Assembly (NCBI GenBank): GCA_010032545.1
Contig: RGPT01000010.1
Location: 1 to 36,735, forward strand
Direction: 5' to 3'
Source of the DNA: Alphaproteobacteria bacterium
Lineage (GTDB): Bacteria; Pseudomonadota; Alphaproteobacteria; Reyranellales; Reyranellaceae
Length of the DNA: 36,735 bases
Shown: positions 18,155 to 26,203 of the stretch, piece by piece
Layout of the letters: each line of letters starts with the position of its first letter
Position numbering within the stretch: the stretch's first letter is position 1
Program-made: the position numbers and the translations under genes
The notes under the pieces: generated by a model
What the model saw: only the letters and a program-made list of their open reading frames with translations
Database searches by the model: none
Told to the model about the DNA's origin: nothing

Positions 18155-18770
18155 GTTCGGGAATGCCGAAGCCGGTCTCGCTGCTTGTGGGCAGGACCTC
18201 GGGATGGGCAGCGCCATGTTTGCGGGCGGCGGCCTGGGCGGCGGCGATGGCGCGCGGAATCTCTGCCTGCCGGAGCTGATCCGTCTTGGTCAGGATCAGC
18301 TGGTAGGTAATGGCGGCGCGGTCGAGGTTCTTCATCGTCTCGTGGTCGCTTTCCTTCACGCCGTGGCGCGAGTCGATCAACAGACAGATGCGCTTCAGGG
18401 TCGGACGGCCGCGCAGATAGGCCGACGCCAAATCCTGCCAGCTCTCTTTCATCGACTTCGAGACCTGGGCGAAGCCATAGCCGGGCAGATCGGCCAGGTA
18501 GAGGCGGCCGGCCAGATCGAAGAAATTGATCTGTCGCGTGTGGCCGGGCCGGGCGGACACTCGGGCAAGCGTACTACGGCCGGTCAGTGCGTTGACAAGG
18601 CTCGACTTGCCGACATTGGAGCGGCCGGCGAAGGCTACCTCCGGCAGCGCGATCGGCGGCAGCGACTCCACGGACGCCGCCCCCGAGATGAAGTCGCAGG
18701 GGCCGGCGAAGAGCTTGCGCGCCGCCTCGATCTCCTCGCGCGTGCGGCCGTCCTGCGTGTTGTCGGCCAT
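18120..18770 (-). CDS. engB: Ribosome biogenesis GTPase EngB (YsxC/YihA)
   Basis: EngB is an essential TRAFAC-class GTPase that helps assemble the 50S subunit. G-motifs in 216 residues: G1 GRSNVGKSS (49-57), G2 Thr in RPGHTRQINFF, G3 DLPGYGFA (94-101), G4 TKTD (161-164) and G5-like TSSETGFG. The ATG shares one base with the yidC stop (TGATG), so translation is coupled. The frame is open further upstream, but that part lies inside yidC. The 3' end overlaps the soxR tail by 35 bases in convergent orientation. It is the last gene of the rpmH-rnpA-yidC-engB operon. Confidence 0.95.
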   Translation of the reverse strand: MADNTQDGRTREEIEAARKLFAGPCDFISGAASVESLPPIALPEVAFAGRSNVGKSSLVNALTGRSTLARVSARPGHTRQINFFDLAGRLYLADLPGYGFAQVSKSMKESWQDLASAYLRGRPTLKRICLLIDSRHGVKESDHETMKNLDRAAITYQLILTKTDQLRQAEIPRAIAAAQAAARKHGAAHPEVLPTSSETGFGIPELRAEIVAAAVS

Positions 18771-20620
18771 CAGCCCTTCTTGCCGGAGCCCTTGCCGCCC
18801 TTCTTGCCTGCATTGGCGTTGCCGTTCGTGGCCGCAGGGGCCGACGCTGCCGGGAGCTCCGGCGGCTTGGGCTTTCCGCCGCCGATCGGCGTGCCGTGGC
18901 GACGCATGATCATGTACTGCTGGGCGATCGAGAGTGTGTTGCTCCACGCCCAGTAGATCACCAGGCCCGCCGAGAACGGCGCCAGCATGAAGGTGAAAAG
19001 AATCGGCAGGAACTGGAATACGCGCGCCTGGACCGGATCGGTGGGCTGCGGATTGAGCTTCTGCTGCAGGTACATCGTCACGCCCATGATGATGGGCCAC
19101 AGACCGATGTTGAAGAAATGCAGGAATTGCGGGATGTCCCAGGGGAAGAGGCCGAAGCCGGTGAGGATGGTCAGCGGATCGGGCGCGGCAAGGTCCTTGA
19201 TCCAGCCGTAGAACGGCTGGTGGCGCATTTCGATCGTGGTGTAGAGCACCTTGTACAGCGCGAAGAACACCGGGATCTGGACAACGATGGGCAGGCAGCC
19301 GGCGGCCGGGTTGACCTTCTCGCGGCGATAAAGCTGCATCAGCTCCTGGTTCATGCGCTGGCGATCCTCGCCGTAGCGTTCCTTGAGCTTCTCCATTTCC
19401 GGCTGCAGCGCCTTCATCTTGGCCATCGCCGCATAGGACTTGTTGGCCAGCGGGAAGAACACGAGCTTCACGATAACGGTCAGCACCAGGATCGACAGGC
19501 CGAAGTTGCCGAGCTGGACGTACAGCCACTCGAGCAGCCAGAACAGCGGCTTGGTGAAGAACCAGAACCAGCCCCAGTCGATCGTGAGGTCGAACTTGTC
19601 GATACCGTACTTCGTCTCGTAGTCGTCGATTACGCGCACGATCTTGGCGCCCGCAAACAGACGCGACTCGGTACGAGCGGCGGCGCCCGGCGCGATGGTA
19701 TCGCCGGCGCCGACATAGTCGATCTGGTACTTGGCTGTGTCGCCCGCGCCGGTGCCCTTGATCGTCACGTCGACCTTGGATTTCTGATCCGGAACGAGAG
19801 TCGCCATCCAATACTTGTCGGTGATGCCGACCCAGCCTCCGGTGGTGCTGAACTTCTGCTGCTTGTTGTCCTTGAAGTCGGAGTAGCCGAACTCCTTCAG
19901 CGTGCCGTTGAAGACGCCGTAGGGTCCTTCATGCAGGATATAGATGCCTTCGGCCGGCGGCGTGCCATACCGCACGACGAGGCTCCACGGAAACAGCGTA
20001 ACCGGCTTGTCGGACTTGTTTTCGACGCTCTGCTTGACGTCGAACATGAAGAATTCGTCGATCGATATGTCGAGCGCGAACACCAGCCCCTGACCGTTGT
20101 CCCAGGTGAGCCGCACCGGCGCGCCCGGTGCCACCTTGCTCTTGTCGGCGCTCCACATCGTCTCCGGTCCGGGCAGCTTGATCGCGGCATCGGACGCCGA
20201 CCAACCGAACTCGGCGTAGTAGGGATGAAGGGTGCCAACCGGCGACAGCACCGGCACGGGTGGACTCTTGCGATCGATGGTCTCGCGATACTTGACGAGC
20301 TGGACGTCGTCGATGCGGGCACCCTTGAGCGAAATCGAGCCCAGAAGTTCGGCGGTGCTGAAGGTCACGCGCGGCGTGCGGGCCAGCGCCTCCGCGAGGC
20401 CGACGACCTGGGTCGCGGCATTGGCCGGAGTCCCTGGCTGCACGCCGGGAGCGACTGGCTGCCCGGCCGGAGTCGCGGGCGCACCCGGTGCAGTGGACGT
20501 GGTGCCGGCCTGCTGCTGCGTCGGCGCAACAGTCGGCTTGGCCGGCGGAAAAGCCGCCTGCCAACCCACGATGATCAGCACCGAGAGGACGATGGCGACG
20601 ATGAAATTCTTCTGGTCCAT
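18770..20620 (-). CDS. yidC: Membrane protein insertase YidC
   Basis: YidC inserts and folds inner-membrane proteins, alone or with SecYEG. The 616-residue product has the Gram-negative layout: an N-terminal anchor (NFIVAIVLSVLIIVGWQAAF), a Thr/Pro/Ala-rich linker, a large periplasmic P1 domain (residues about 80-345), then the five-helix core from WFFTKPLFWLLEWLY. The conserved cytoplasmic loop EKLKERYGEDRQRMNQELM, YRREKVNPAAGCLPIVVQIP and WAWSNTLSIAQQYMIMRRHG are all present. The tail is Lys/Gly-rich, which suits ribosome contact. The usual yidD gene between rnpA and yidC is reduced to a stub here. Confidence 0.97.
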   Translation of the reverse strand: MDQKNFIVAIVLSVLIIVGWQAAFPPAKPTVAPTQQQAGTTSTAPGAPATPAGQPVAPGVQPGTPANAATQVVGLAEALARTPRVTFSTAELLGSISLKGARIDDVQLVKYRETIDRKSPPVPVLSPVGTLHPYYAEFGWSASDAAIKLPGPETMWSADKSKVAPGAPVRLTWDNGQGLVFALDISIDEFFMFDVKQSVENKSDKPVTLFPWSLVVRYGTPPAEGIYILHEGPYGVFNGTLKEFGYSDFKDNKQQKFSTTGGWVGITDKYWMATLVPDQKSKVDVTIKGTGAGDTAKYQIDYVGAGDTIAPGAAARTESRLFAGAKIVRVIDDYETKYGIDKFDLTIDWGWFWFFTKPLFWLLEWLYVQLGNFGLSILVLTVIVKLVFFPLANKSYAAMAKMKALQPEMEKLKERYGEDRQRMNQELMQLYRREKVNPAAGCLPIVVQIPVFFALYKVLYTTIEMRHQPFYGWIKDLAAPDPLTILTGFGLFPWDIPQFLHFFNIGLWPIIMGVTMYLQQKLNPQPTDPVQARVFQFLPILFTFMLAPFSAGLVIYWAWSNTLSIAQQYMIMRRHGTPIGGGKPKPPELPAASAPAATNGNANAGKKGGKGSGKKG

Positions 20621-20748
20621 TGTGAAGCTAACTCTCGTGGCGCGTCAGGCGCGCTCGGCGGGATGCCCGGGCCGGGAGCACCGACGAAGAAGTAGGCGAG
20701 CGTCAATTGATAGAGACGGATCGCGCCGCGCAGCAGCAGTGACATCAT
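20575..20748 (-). pseudogene. yidD: yidD remnant: N-terminal helix only, core deleted
   Basis: In the rnpA-yidC gap, where yidD normally sits, a frame starting at ATG 20748 reads RGAIRLYQLTLAYFF, the conserved N-terminal amphipathic helix of YidD (membrane protein insertion efficiency factor). After about 21 residues the match stops. The hallmark C-R-[FY]-x-P-[ST]-C-S-x-Y segment and the C-terminal GGxDPVP are absent in all frames, and the frame runs on into yidC out of register (57 codons in all). The space (180 bases between rnpA stop and yidC start) is too short for a full YidD of about 70-90 residues. I infer an internal deletion. A full copy elsewhere cannot be excluded. Confidence 0.65.
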
Positions 20749-20800
20749 GCGGCCCGGAAACTGGCGATTTGCCGGGGCCAGCGCAAGCCGCCAGTGCAGG

Positions 20801-21160
20801 TCATGGCGTCGCGACGGCCAGTGCCTTGAGGCGCTTCAATGCTTCCTGGAGTTCCTGGCGCAAGGCGCCAAAGTCTCGAGCGAGAGCGGCCTGGCGGCCA
20901 ACCAGGACATAGTCGAGATCGGCGCGGGCCTCCCCTGGGATCACGATGCCGGCAATCTCGCGCAGGCGGCGGCGAACCCGGTTACGGGCAACTGCGTTGC
21001 CGACCTTGCGGCTTACCGTAAACCCCACCCTGACGAGGGTTTGGGGCCGGTCTGCTGGCGCCACCTGGAGGACGAATCCGGGCATGGCGCACCTGCGCCC
21101 GGCCTGGACGCGCAAAAAGTCTCGACGATTCGGCAAACGCCCGAGGCGCGCCGCGGACAA
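20801..21160 (-). CDS. rnpA: Ribonuclease P protein component
   Basis: RnpA is the protein subunit of RNase P, which trims the 5' ends of tRNA precursors. The 119-residue product shows RLPNRRDFLRVQAGRR at the N-terminus and the RNA-binding RNR motif in FTVSRKVGNAVARNRVRRRL, followed by REIAG and a C-terminal helix. To include the conserved RRDFLRV segment the gene must start upstream of the first ATG; the best start is TTG 21160, five bases after the rpmH stop, which gives the standard length. Coupling to rpmH translation would explain the weak start and missing ribosome site. Confidence 0.9.
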   Translation of the reverse strand: MSAARLGRLPNRRDFLRVQAGRRCAMPGFVLQVAPADRPQTLVRVGFTVSRKVGNAVARNRVRRRLREIAGIVIPGEARADLDYVLVGRQAALARDFGALRQELQEALKRLKALAVATP

Positions 21161-21165
21161 TTTTG

Positions 21166-21300
21166 CTAGGCCGACAGGCGCTTGCGGCCCGACCTGCGGC
21201 GATTGGCGATAACCTTGCGGCCGCCAACCGTTGCCATCCGGGACCGAAAGCCGTGCCGGCGCTTGCGCACCAGCTTGCTCGGCTGATAGGTGCGTTTCAT
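21166..21300 (-). CDS. rpmH: 50S ribosomal protein L34
   Basis: This 44-residue protein reads [20 protein letters not shown] at its start and ends [11 protein letters not shown], the textbook L34 sequence and length. It is basic and binds 23S rRNA. AAGGAG lies 7 bases before the ATG. It is the first gene of the operon with rnpA (5-base gap), the yidD stub, yidC and engB; in many bacteria this locus neighbours the chromosomal origin, but no dnaA or DnaA-box cluster is seen here. Confidence 0.97.
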   Translation of the reverse strand: MKRTYQPSKLVRKRRHGFRSRMATVGGRKVIANRRRSGRKRLSA

Positions 21301-21364
21301 CACGCAACTCCTTCAAATACAAGACCCCCGCGCGACGCGACGGGGGCGAAATCCGTGGGCGAGG

Positions 21365-21393
21365 GTAATAAGCGGCTGACCCGCCAGAGTCAA
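21365..21393 (-). promoter_or_regulatory. Promoter of the rpmH operon
   Basis: On the minus strand TTGACT (21393-21388) is followed after exactly 17 bases by TATTAC (21370-21365), a near-consensus sigma-70 promoter. The start would be near 21358, leaving a leader of about 57 bases. That leader contains a G/C hairpin (arms CCCCCG and CGGGGG at 21325-21330 and 21341-21346), which might attenuate or stabilise the mRNA. Confidence 0.7.
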
Positions 21394-21441
21394 CGATCCG
21401 ACGGCCTTGCCCGGCGCGCCCAAAGACCCGGACAATGACCC

Positions 21442-22104
21442 ATGAGCCTCGTCCTGCACGGTTATCGCTACAGTGTCTATGTCCGGATCGCCCGCCTCGC
21501 GCTGGCCGAGAAGCGAGTGGCCTATGCGCAGGTCGAGGTGAACCCTTTTGGCCAAGACGTCGCAGCCGCCTATCTCGCGCTTCATCCCTTCGGCCGCGTA
21601 CCGACCCTCGTCCACGATGGCTTTGCGCTCTACGAGACGGCCGCCATCAGCCGCTACATCGACCGCGCCTTTCCCGGACCGAAGCTGCAGCCCGAGGAAG
21701 CGCATGCCCTGGCCCGGATGGACCAGATTATCGGCGTCATCGATTCCTATGGCTATTGGCCCCTTGTCCGGCAGGTCTTCTCCCATCGCATCTTCCGTCC
21801 GGCCATCGGCCAGCCGGCGGACGACGCCGAGGCGGCGCGCGGCCTCGCGGATAGCGCCAAAGTCCTGGCCGCGCTTGAGGCGCTGGCGTCGCCCATGCCG
21901 TTTCTGGTGGGGCCCACGCTGTCGCTCGCCGACCTGCATCTCGGCGCGATGATTGCCTACTTCACAGCGGTCCCGGAGGGCGCTGCGCTGCTGGACCACC
22001 ATCCGAAGCTCGCCCGCTGGTGGCGACGCCTACAACCACGCCCGTCGATGGCGGCGACGGCGCCCGGTCTGCCCACCACCCATCGGCCGGTCACTCAGGT
22101 GTGA
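21442..22104 (+). CDS. Glutathione S-transferase family protein
   Basis: This 220-residue protein has the two-domain GST fold: an N-terminal thioredoxin-like domain (LHGYRYSVYVRIARLALAEK, then the cis-Pro motif GRVPTLVHDGFALYETAAIS with the Glu-Thr pair that binds the glutathione glutamyl group) and a C-terminal helical domain with the capping motif PTLSLADLHLGAM. The Tyr/Ser-rich first helix start (GYRYS) may supply the catalytic hydroxyl. No strong ribosome site precedes the ATG. It stands divergent from the rpmH operon and starts a rightward run of redox genes. The substrate is unknown. Confidence 0.88.
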   Translation: MSLVLHGYRYSVYVRIARLALAEKRVAYAQVEVNPFGQDVAAAYLALHPFGRVPTLVHDGFALYETAAISRYIDRAFPGPKLQPEEAHALARMDQIIGVIDSYGYWPLVRQVFSHRIFRPAIGQPADDAEAARGLADSAKVLAALEALASPMPFLVGPTLSLADLHLGAMIAYFTAVPEGAALLDHHPKLARWWRRLQPRPSMAATAPGLPTTHRPVTQV

Positions 22105-22169
22105 GCGAGTTTGCTTTGAGGTCGGGCCGATGAGGATCAATATCGAACCTGCATGACCCGAAAGCGCAC

Positions 22170-22880
22170 ATGACCTTGCCGATGCTGCGCCGGCTACTTC
22201 CCGTGGCGGTGCTGCTGCTGGGGCTGGCGCTTTTCCTGCTGTTCGACCTTGAGCGGTACTTCTCCTTCGAGATGCTGAGCCGCCACCATGCCGAGCTCGC
22301 GTCGTGGGTCGGCGGCAATGTTGCGCTGGCAGCCCTTGTGTTCGTGCTGCTCTACGCGCTCGTCGTGGCGTTCTCGTTGCCAATCGCCGTGGTGATCACG
22401 CCGTTCGGCGGCTTCCTGTTCGGCATCTGGCTGGGCGCGCTACTGTCCATCGTCGGCGCGACCCTGGGCTCCGTGGCGTTGTTCCTGGCCGCGCGCACGG
22501 CGTTCCAGGATCTCTTCCGCGCGCGCGCCGGCGCCACGCTCGCAAGGCTCGAGGACGGTTTCCGCCGTAACAGTTTCAACTATCTCCTGTTCCTGCGGCT
22601 GGTGCCGGCATTCCCGTTCTGGCTGGTCAATATTGTGCCGGCATTGCTCGGCATGCGGCTCGGCCCCTATGCGGTGGCCACGCTGATCGGCATCGTTCCC
22701 GGCGCGGTGGTCTATGCCGGTGTCGGCGCAAGCTTCGGCAAGCTGATCGAGCGCGGCGAACGGCCCAACTTCGGCGTGATCTTCGAATGGCAGATCCTGC
22801 TGCCCCTGCTGGGGTTGGCGGCGCTGTCACTGCTGCCGGTCCTCTACACGCGCCTGCGCGGCGGCAAGGCGGCACCCTGA
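22170..22880 (+). CDS. TVP38/TMEM64 (VTT-domain) membrane protein
   Basis: This is a 236-residue integral membrane protein of the DedA/TVP38 superfamily. It has an N-terminal helix (RLLPVAVLLLGLALFLLFD), the conserved re-entrant region VVAFSLPIAVVITPFGGFLFG with IVGATLGSVALFLAAR, a second one LFLRLVPAFPFWLVNIVPAL, then GIVPGAVVYAGVGASFG. Eukaryotic VTT proteins are lipid scramblases, and bacterial ones are thought to act in lipid or ion transport. The next gene starts one base after its stop, and TVP38 plus MerA-like flavoprotein is a recurrent pair (sometimes fused), so they probably work together. The start could also be ATG 22182. Confidence 0.88.
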   Translation: MTLPMLRRLLPVAVLLLGLALFLLFDLERYFSFEMLSRHHAELASWVGGNVALAALVFVLLYALVVAFSLPIAVVITPFGGFLFGIWLGALLSIVGATLGSVALFLAARTAFQDLFRARAGATLARLEDGFRRNSFNYLLFLRLVPAFPFWLVNIVPALLGMRLGPYAVATLIGIVPGAVVYAGVGASFGKLIERGERPNFGVIFEWQILLPLLGLAALSLLPVLYTRLRGGKAAP

Positions 22881-22881
22881 A

Positions 22882-24306
22882 ATGACAGACGTGCTCACAC
22901 CTGATGTCTGCATCGTAGGCGGCGGTTCGGCAGGCCTCGTGGTCGCCTCCGGTGCGGCACAACTCGGCCTAAGCGTTGTGCTGATCGAGCGGGCGGAGAT
23001 GGGCGGCGATTGCCTCAACTTCGGCTGCGTGCCGTCGAAGGCACTGATCGCCGCGGCCCACGCCGCCCAGGCGCAGCGCAGTGGCGGCGCCTTCGGCATC
23101 GCACCGGTCGAGCCCAAGGTCGACTTCGCCAAGGTCATGGACCATGTCGCGGGCGTGATCGCTGCCATCGCGCCAAACGATTCGATCGAACGGTTCGAGG
23201 GTCTCGGCGTGCGTGTCCTGAAGGAGGAAGCACGCTTCGTCGGGCGCACCGAACTGCAGGCGGGCCCGTATCTCATCAGAAGCAAACGGATCGTGCTGGC
23301 GACGGGCTCGCGGCCGACGGCGCCACCGATCCCCGGCCTTGCCGGCGTGCCTTACTTCACCAACGAGACGGTGTTCGCCAACCGCGCGCTGCCGGCCCAT
23401 CTGGTGGTGATCGGCGGTGGGCCGATCGGACTGGAGATGGCCCAGGCGCACCGGCGGCTGGGCGCACGCGTCACCGTGCTGGAGGCTTTCGGCTTCCTCG
23501 CCAAGGACGATCCCGAACTTGCCGCGATCGTCCTCGCGCGGCTGCGCGTCGAAGGCGTCGATCTGCGCGACCACGTGAAGATCGCACGGGTCGAACGCGC
23601 CGGCACCGGCATCTCGATCATTCTTGACGGCGGCGAAAGGATCGAAGGATCGCACCTGTTGGTTGCCGCCGGGCGCGCGCCCAATATCGAAGGCCTCGAT
23701 CTCGACAAGGCAGGCGTCTCCCACACCAAGCGCGGGATCACGGTCGATTCAGCCCTCCGCACCGCGAACCGCAACGTCTGGGCGATCGGCGACTGCAACG
23801 GCCTCTATGCCTTCACGCACATGGCGGGCTACGAGGCCTCGCTGTTCATCCGCGGCGCACTGTTCCGCGCGCCGGCCCGCCTCGACCACTCGATCGTGCC
23901 ATGGGCCACCTACACCGACCCCGAACTGGCGCAGGTCGGGCTCAGCGAAGGCGAGGCGCGCAAGCAGCATGGCGAGACGATCCGGGTGCTGCGCTGGAAG
24001 CTGGCCGAGAACGACCGCGCCCAGGCCGAGCGCGAGACCGACGGGCTGGTGAAGGTGATCACCGACGGCCGCGGCCGCGTGCTGGGCGCCACCATCGTCG
24101 GCCCGCATGCCGGTGACCTGATCCAGCCCTGGTGCCTGGCCCTCTCCAGGCGCTTGAAGATCGCGGCGATGGCGGGCTATGTGCCGCCCTATCCGACCCT
24201 GGGCGAGGCGAGCAAGCGCGCCGCCGGCAGCTATTTCACCGAGACGCTGTTCGGGCCCCGGACCCGCGCGCTGGTGCGGTTCCTCGCGCGGCTGCCGGTG
24301 TGGTGA
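22882..24306 (+). CDS. MerA/dihydrolipoamide dehydrogenase-like flavoprotein disulfide reductase
   Basis: This 474-residue class I pyridine nucleotide-disulfide oxidoreductase has an FAD motif VGGGSAGLVVASGA (residues 12-25), a redox-active disulfide GGDCLNFGCVPSK (Cys44 and Cys49), an NAD(P) motif VVIGGGPIGLEMAQAH, and a second FAD motif NVWAIGDCNG. The C-terminal active-site His of lipoamide or glutathione reductases (HPT-x2-E) is replaced by Tyr in PPYPTLGEASK. In mercuric reductase that His is also missing. There is no N-terminal HMA domain and no C-terminal vicinal Cys pair, so mercury is an unlikely substrate. It follows the TVP38 gene with a one-base gap. Confidence 0.88.
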   Translation: MTDVLTPDVCIVGGGSAGLVVASGAAQLGLSVVLIERAEMGGDCLNFGCVPSKALIAAAHAAQAQRSGGAFGIAPVEPKVDFAKVMDHVAGVIAAIAPNDSIERFEGLGVRVLKEEARFVGRTELQAGPYLIRSKRIVLATGSRPTAPPIPGLAGVPYFTNETVFANRALPAHLVVIGGGPIGLEMAQAHRRLGARVTVLEAFGFLAKDDPELAAIVLARLRVEGVDLRDHVKIARVERAGTGISIILDGGERIEGSHLLVAAGRAPNIEGLDLDKAGVSHTKRGITVDSALRTANRNVWAIGDCNGLYAFTHMAGYEASLFIRGALFRAPARLDHSIVPWATYTDPELAQVGLSEGEARKQHGETIRVLRWKLAENDRAQAERETDGLVKVITDGRGRVLGATIVGPHAGDLIQPWCLALSRRLKIAAMAGYVPPYPTLGEASKRAAGSYFTETLFGPRTRALVRFLARLPVW

Positions 24307-24403
24307 AGGTCCGATAGCCCGCACGCATCGATCCTATAGGGATACGATATTTCAGCCCGTGGCGGGCTCCCGGCATGGTGCGGCTACCCTGGAGGCGTTC
24401 GCC

Positions 24404-24868
24404 ATGACGACCGATACGTTTGCCCACGAGAGCCGCTTCATCGCCCGTCTTGCCTACCTGCGCGCGACGGCCGCCCGCTTCCCGATGTCGGTGCTGGAGT
24501 TCGGCATGCGCCTTGCCGTGGGTGCCACGTTTTTCAAGTCGGGGATGAACAAGTTCCAGAGCTTCGACAGCGCGATCGAGCTGTTCCGCGAGGAGTACCG
24601 CCTACCCCTGCTGCCGCCGGAGATTGCGGCCTACATGGGCACGACGGTCGAGCTCTGTGCGCCGGTGCTGCTCGTGCTCGGCATCTTCGCCCGTTTCGGT
24701 GCGGCGGCGCTGCTGGTGATGACACTCACCATCCAGTTCCTGGTCTATCCCGGCAACTGGCCAGAACACCTGATGTGGGCTTCGATCCTGGCCTATGTGC
24801 TGACGCGGGGGCCCGGCGCGCTGTCGATCGACCGTGTCGTCGCCTTCAACCTGTTCGGACGCGCGTAA
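24404..24868 (+). CDS. DoxX family membrane protein
   Basis: This 154-residue protein has four predicted membrane helices. It shows the DoxX pattern: MSVLEFGMRLAVGATFFKSG early, then MGTTVELCAPVLLVLGIFAR, ALLVMTLTIQFLVYPGNW and HLMWASILAYVLTRGPGALS. DoxX proteins are linked to thiosulfate:quinone oxidoreductase in archaea and to redox stress in mycobacteria; bacterial roles are mostly open. GGAGG lies 8 bases before ATG 24404. NDH-2 follows after 13 bases, so a quinone-linked role is plausible. Upstream (24354-24368) a short hairpin, AGCCCG-TGG-CGGGCT, separates it from the flavoprotein gene. Confidence 0.85.
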   Translation: MTTDTFAHESRFIARLAYLRATAARFPMSVLEFGMRLAVGATFFKSGMNKFQSFDSAIELFREEYRLPLLPPEIAAYMGTTVELCAPVLLVLGIFARFGAAALLVMTLTIQFLVYPGNWPEHLMWASILAYVLTRGPGALSIDRVVAFNLFGRA

Positions 24869-24881
24869 GAGGAACCCTGCC

Positions 24882-26135
24882 ATGGCCCGACCGCGCATCG
24901 TCATCGTCGGCGCGGGCTTTGGTGGCTTGAGCGCCGCCCATGCGCTGGGCGGCGCCGACGCCGACGTCACCGTCATCGACCGGCGCAACTACCACCTGTT
25001 CCAGCCACTGCTCTACCAGGTGGCAACAGCGGGCCTGTCGCCCGCGCAGATTGCCGCGCCGATTCGGGCCATCCTGCGCAAGGCAGAGAATGTCCGCGTC
25101 GTTCTGGGCAAGGTGTCTGGCGTCGACAAGGACCGCCGCATTGTGAAAGTCGAGGATCGTAAAGAGGTCCCCTACGACTACCTCGTCCTGGCGACCGGCG
25201 CGCGGCATTCGTATTTTGGCCACGACGAATGGGAGGCCGCCGCACCCGGCCTCAAGAAACTCGATGACGCCACAGGCATCCGTCGGCGCATCCTGACCGC
25301 GTTCGAGCACGCCGAGCCGGCGGGCTCGCCGGAGGCACGACGGCGCTTTCTCACCTTCGCGGTGATCGGTGGCGGACCAACCGGCGTCGAAATGGCAGGC
25401 GCCATCGCCGAGCTGGCGCATGTCGCCTTGCGTCACGATTTCCGCGCCATCGACCCCGGCGAGGCACGCATCGTGCTGGTCGAAAGCGGCGCACGCCTGC
25501 TGGCCTCCTTCCCGCCGATGCTGAGCGAGGCTGCCCGCCGGTCGCTCGTCCAGTTGGGCGTCGACGTGCGCCTCGGCATGCCGGTGACGGCGTGCAGCGG
25601 GGAAGGCGTCATCATCGGCGACGAAGCACTCGAGGCCGCCACCATCGTCTGGGGCGCGGGCGTGATGGCTTCCGCCGCGGCGCACTGGCTGACCGCGGAG
25701 AAGGACCGTATCGGCCGGGTCATGGTCGAACCGGATCTCTCACTGCGCGATCATCCCGAGATTTTCGTCATCGGCGACACGGCCCATGTTCTCGCCGCGA
25801 CCGGCAAGCCGCTGCCGGGCCTGGCGCCGGTCGCCAAGCAGCAGGGGGCTTATGTCGCCCGGCTGCTGCGCGCCCGGCTGCACGGAAAAGCCGAGCCAGA
25901 ACCGTTCCGTTACCGGACCTGGGGAACCATGGCCACGATCGGCCGGCGCGCCGCAGTGGCCGACCTTGGCTGGGTCAAGCTCGACGGCACGCTAGCCTGG
26001 CTGCTGTGGGGCATCGTCCATGTCTCGTTCCTGATCGGCTTCAGGAACCGCCTGGTCGTGATGCTCGACTGGATGTGGTCTTACGTCACCTTCCAGTCCG
26101 GCGCGCGCCTGATCACGGGGCCGGGCTCACACTGA
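24882..26135 (+). CDS. ndh: Type II NADH:quinone oxidoreductase (NDH-2)
   Basis: NDH-2 passes electrons from NADH to ubiquinone without pumping protons and sits on the inner face of the membrane. The 417-residue product shows an FAD motif IVGAGFGGLSAA (residues 8-19), NYHLFQPLLYQVATAGLSP (typical of NDH-2), an NADH motif VIGGGPTGVEMAGAIAELA (161-179), FVIGDTA, and the quinone-site segment APVAKQQGAYVARLL. A C-terminal amphipathic part (WLLWGIVHVSFLIGFRNRLV) anchors it to the membrane. AGAGGA precedes the ATG. It belongs to the DoxX-NDH-2 unit. A rotenone-insensitive bypass of complex I is the likely role. Confidence 0.93.
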   Translation: MARPRIVIVGAGFGGLSAAHALGGADADVTVIDRRNYHLFQPLLYQVATAGLSPAQIAAPIRAILRKAENVRVVLGKVSGVDKDRRIVKVEDRKEVPYDYLVLATGARHSYFGHDEWEAAAPGLKKLDDATGIRRRILTAFEHAEPAGSPEARRRFLTFAVIGGGPTGVEMAGAIAELAHVALRHDFRAIDPGEARIVLVESGARLLASFPPMLSEAARRSLVQLGVDVRLGMPVTACSGEGVIIGDEALEAATIVWGAGVMASAAAHWLTAEKDRIGRVMVEPDLSLRDHPEIFVIGDTAHVLAATGKPLPGLAPVAKQQGAYVARLLRARLHGKAEPEPFRYRTWGTMATIGRRAAVADLGWVKLDGTLAWLLWGIVHVSFLIGFRNRLVVMLDWMWSYVTFQSGARLITGPGSH

Positions 26136-26147
26136 ACGTGGGCCATT

Positions 26148-26180
26148 CGGCGGCACAGCTCCTGCGCCACGCGGTGTGCC
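26148..26180. terminator. Hairpin between convergent ndh and Nudix genes
   Basis: GCGGCACA (26148-26155) and TGTGCCGC (26173-26180) pair perfectly across a 17-base loop. It lies in the 68-base space between two convergent genes and could end transcription in both directions, although no T-run follows. Confidence 0.4.
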
Positions 26181-26203
26181 GCTGCCTGTGCCAAAGATCG
26201 GGA

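Noticed and set aside
18896-20695. A 599-codon open frame antisense to yidC
   Set aside because: It is the mirror of yidC codons (strings of Glu/Arg/Asp/Val) with no motif or ribosome site.
22882-24306. Mercuric reductase (merA) as the name of the flavoprotein
   Set aside because: The N-terminal HMA domain, the C-terminal vicinal cysteines and neighbouring mer genes are all absent.
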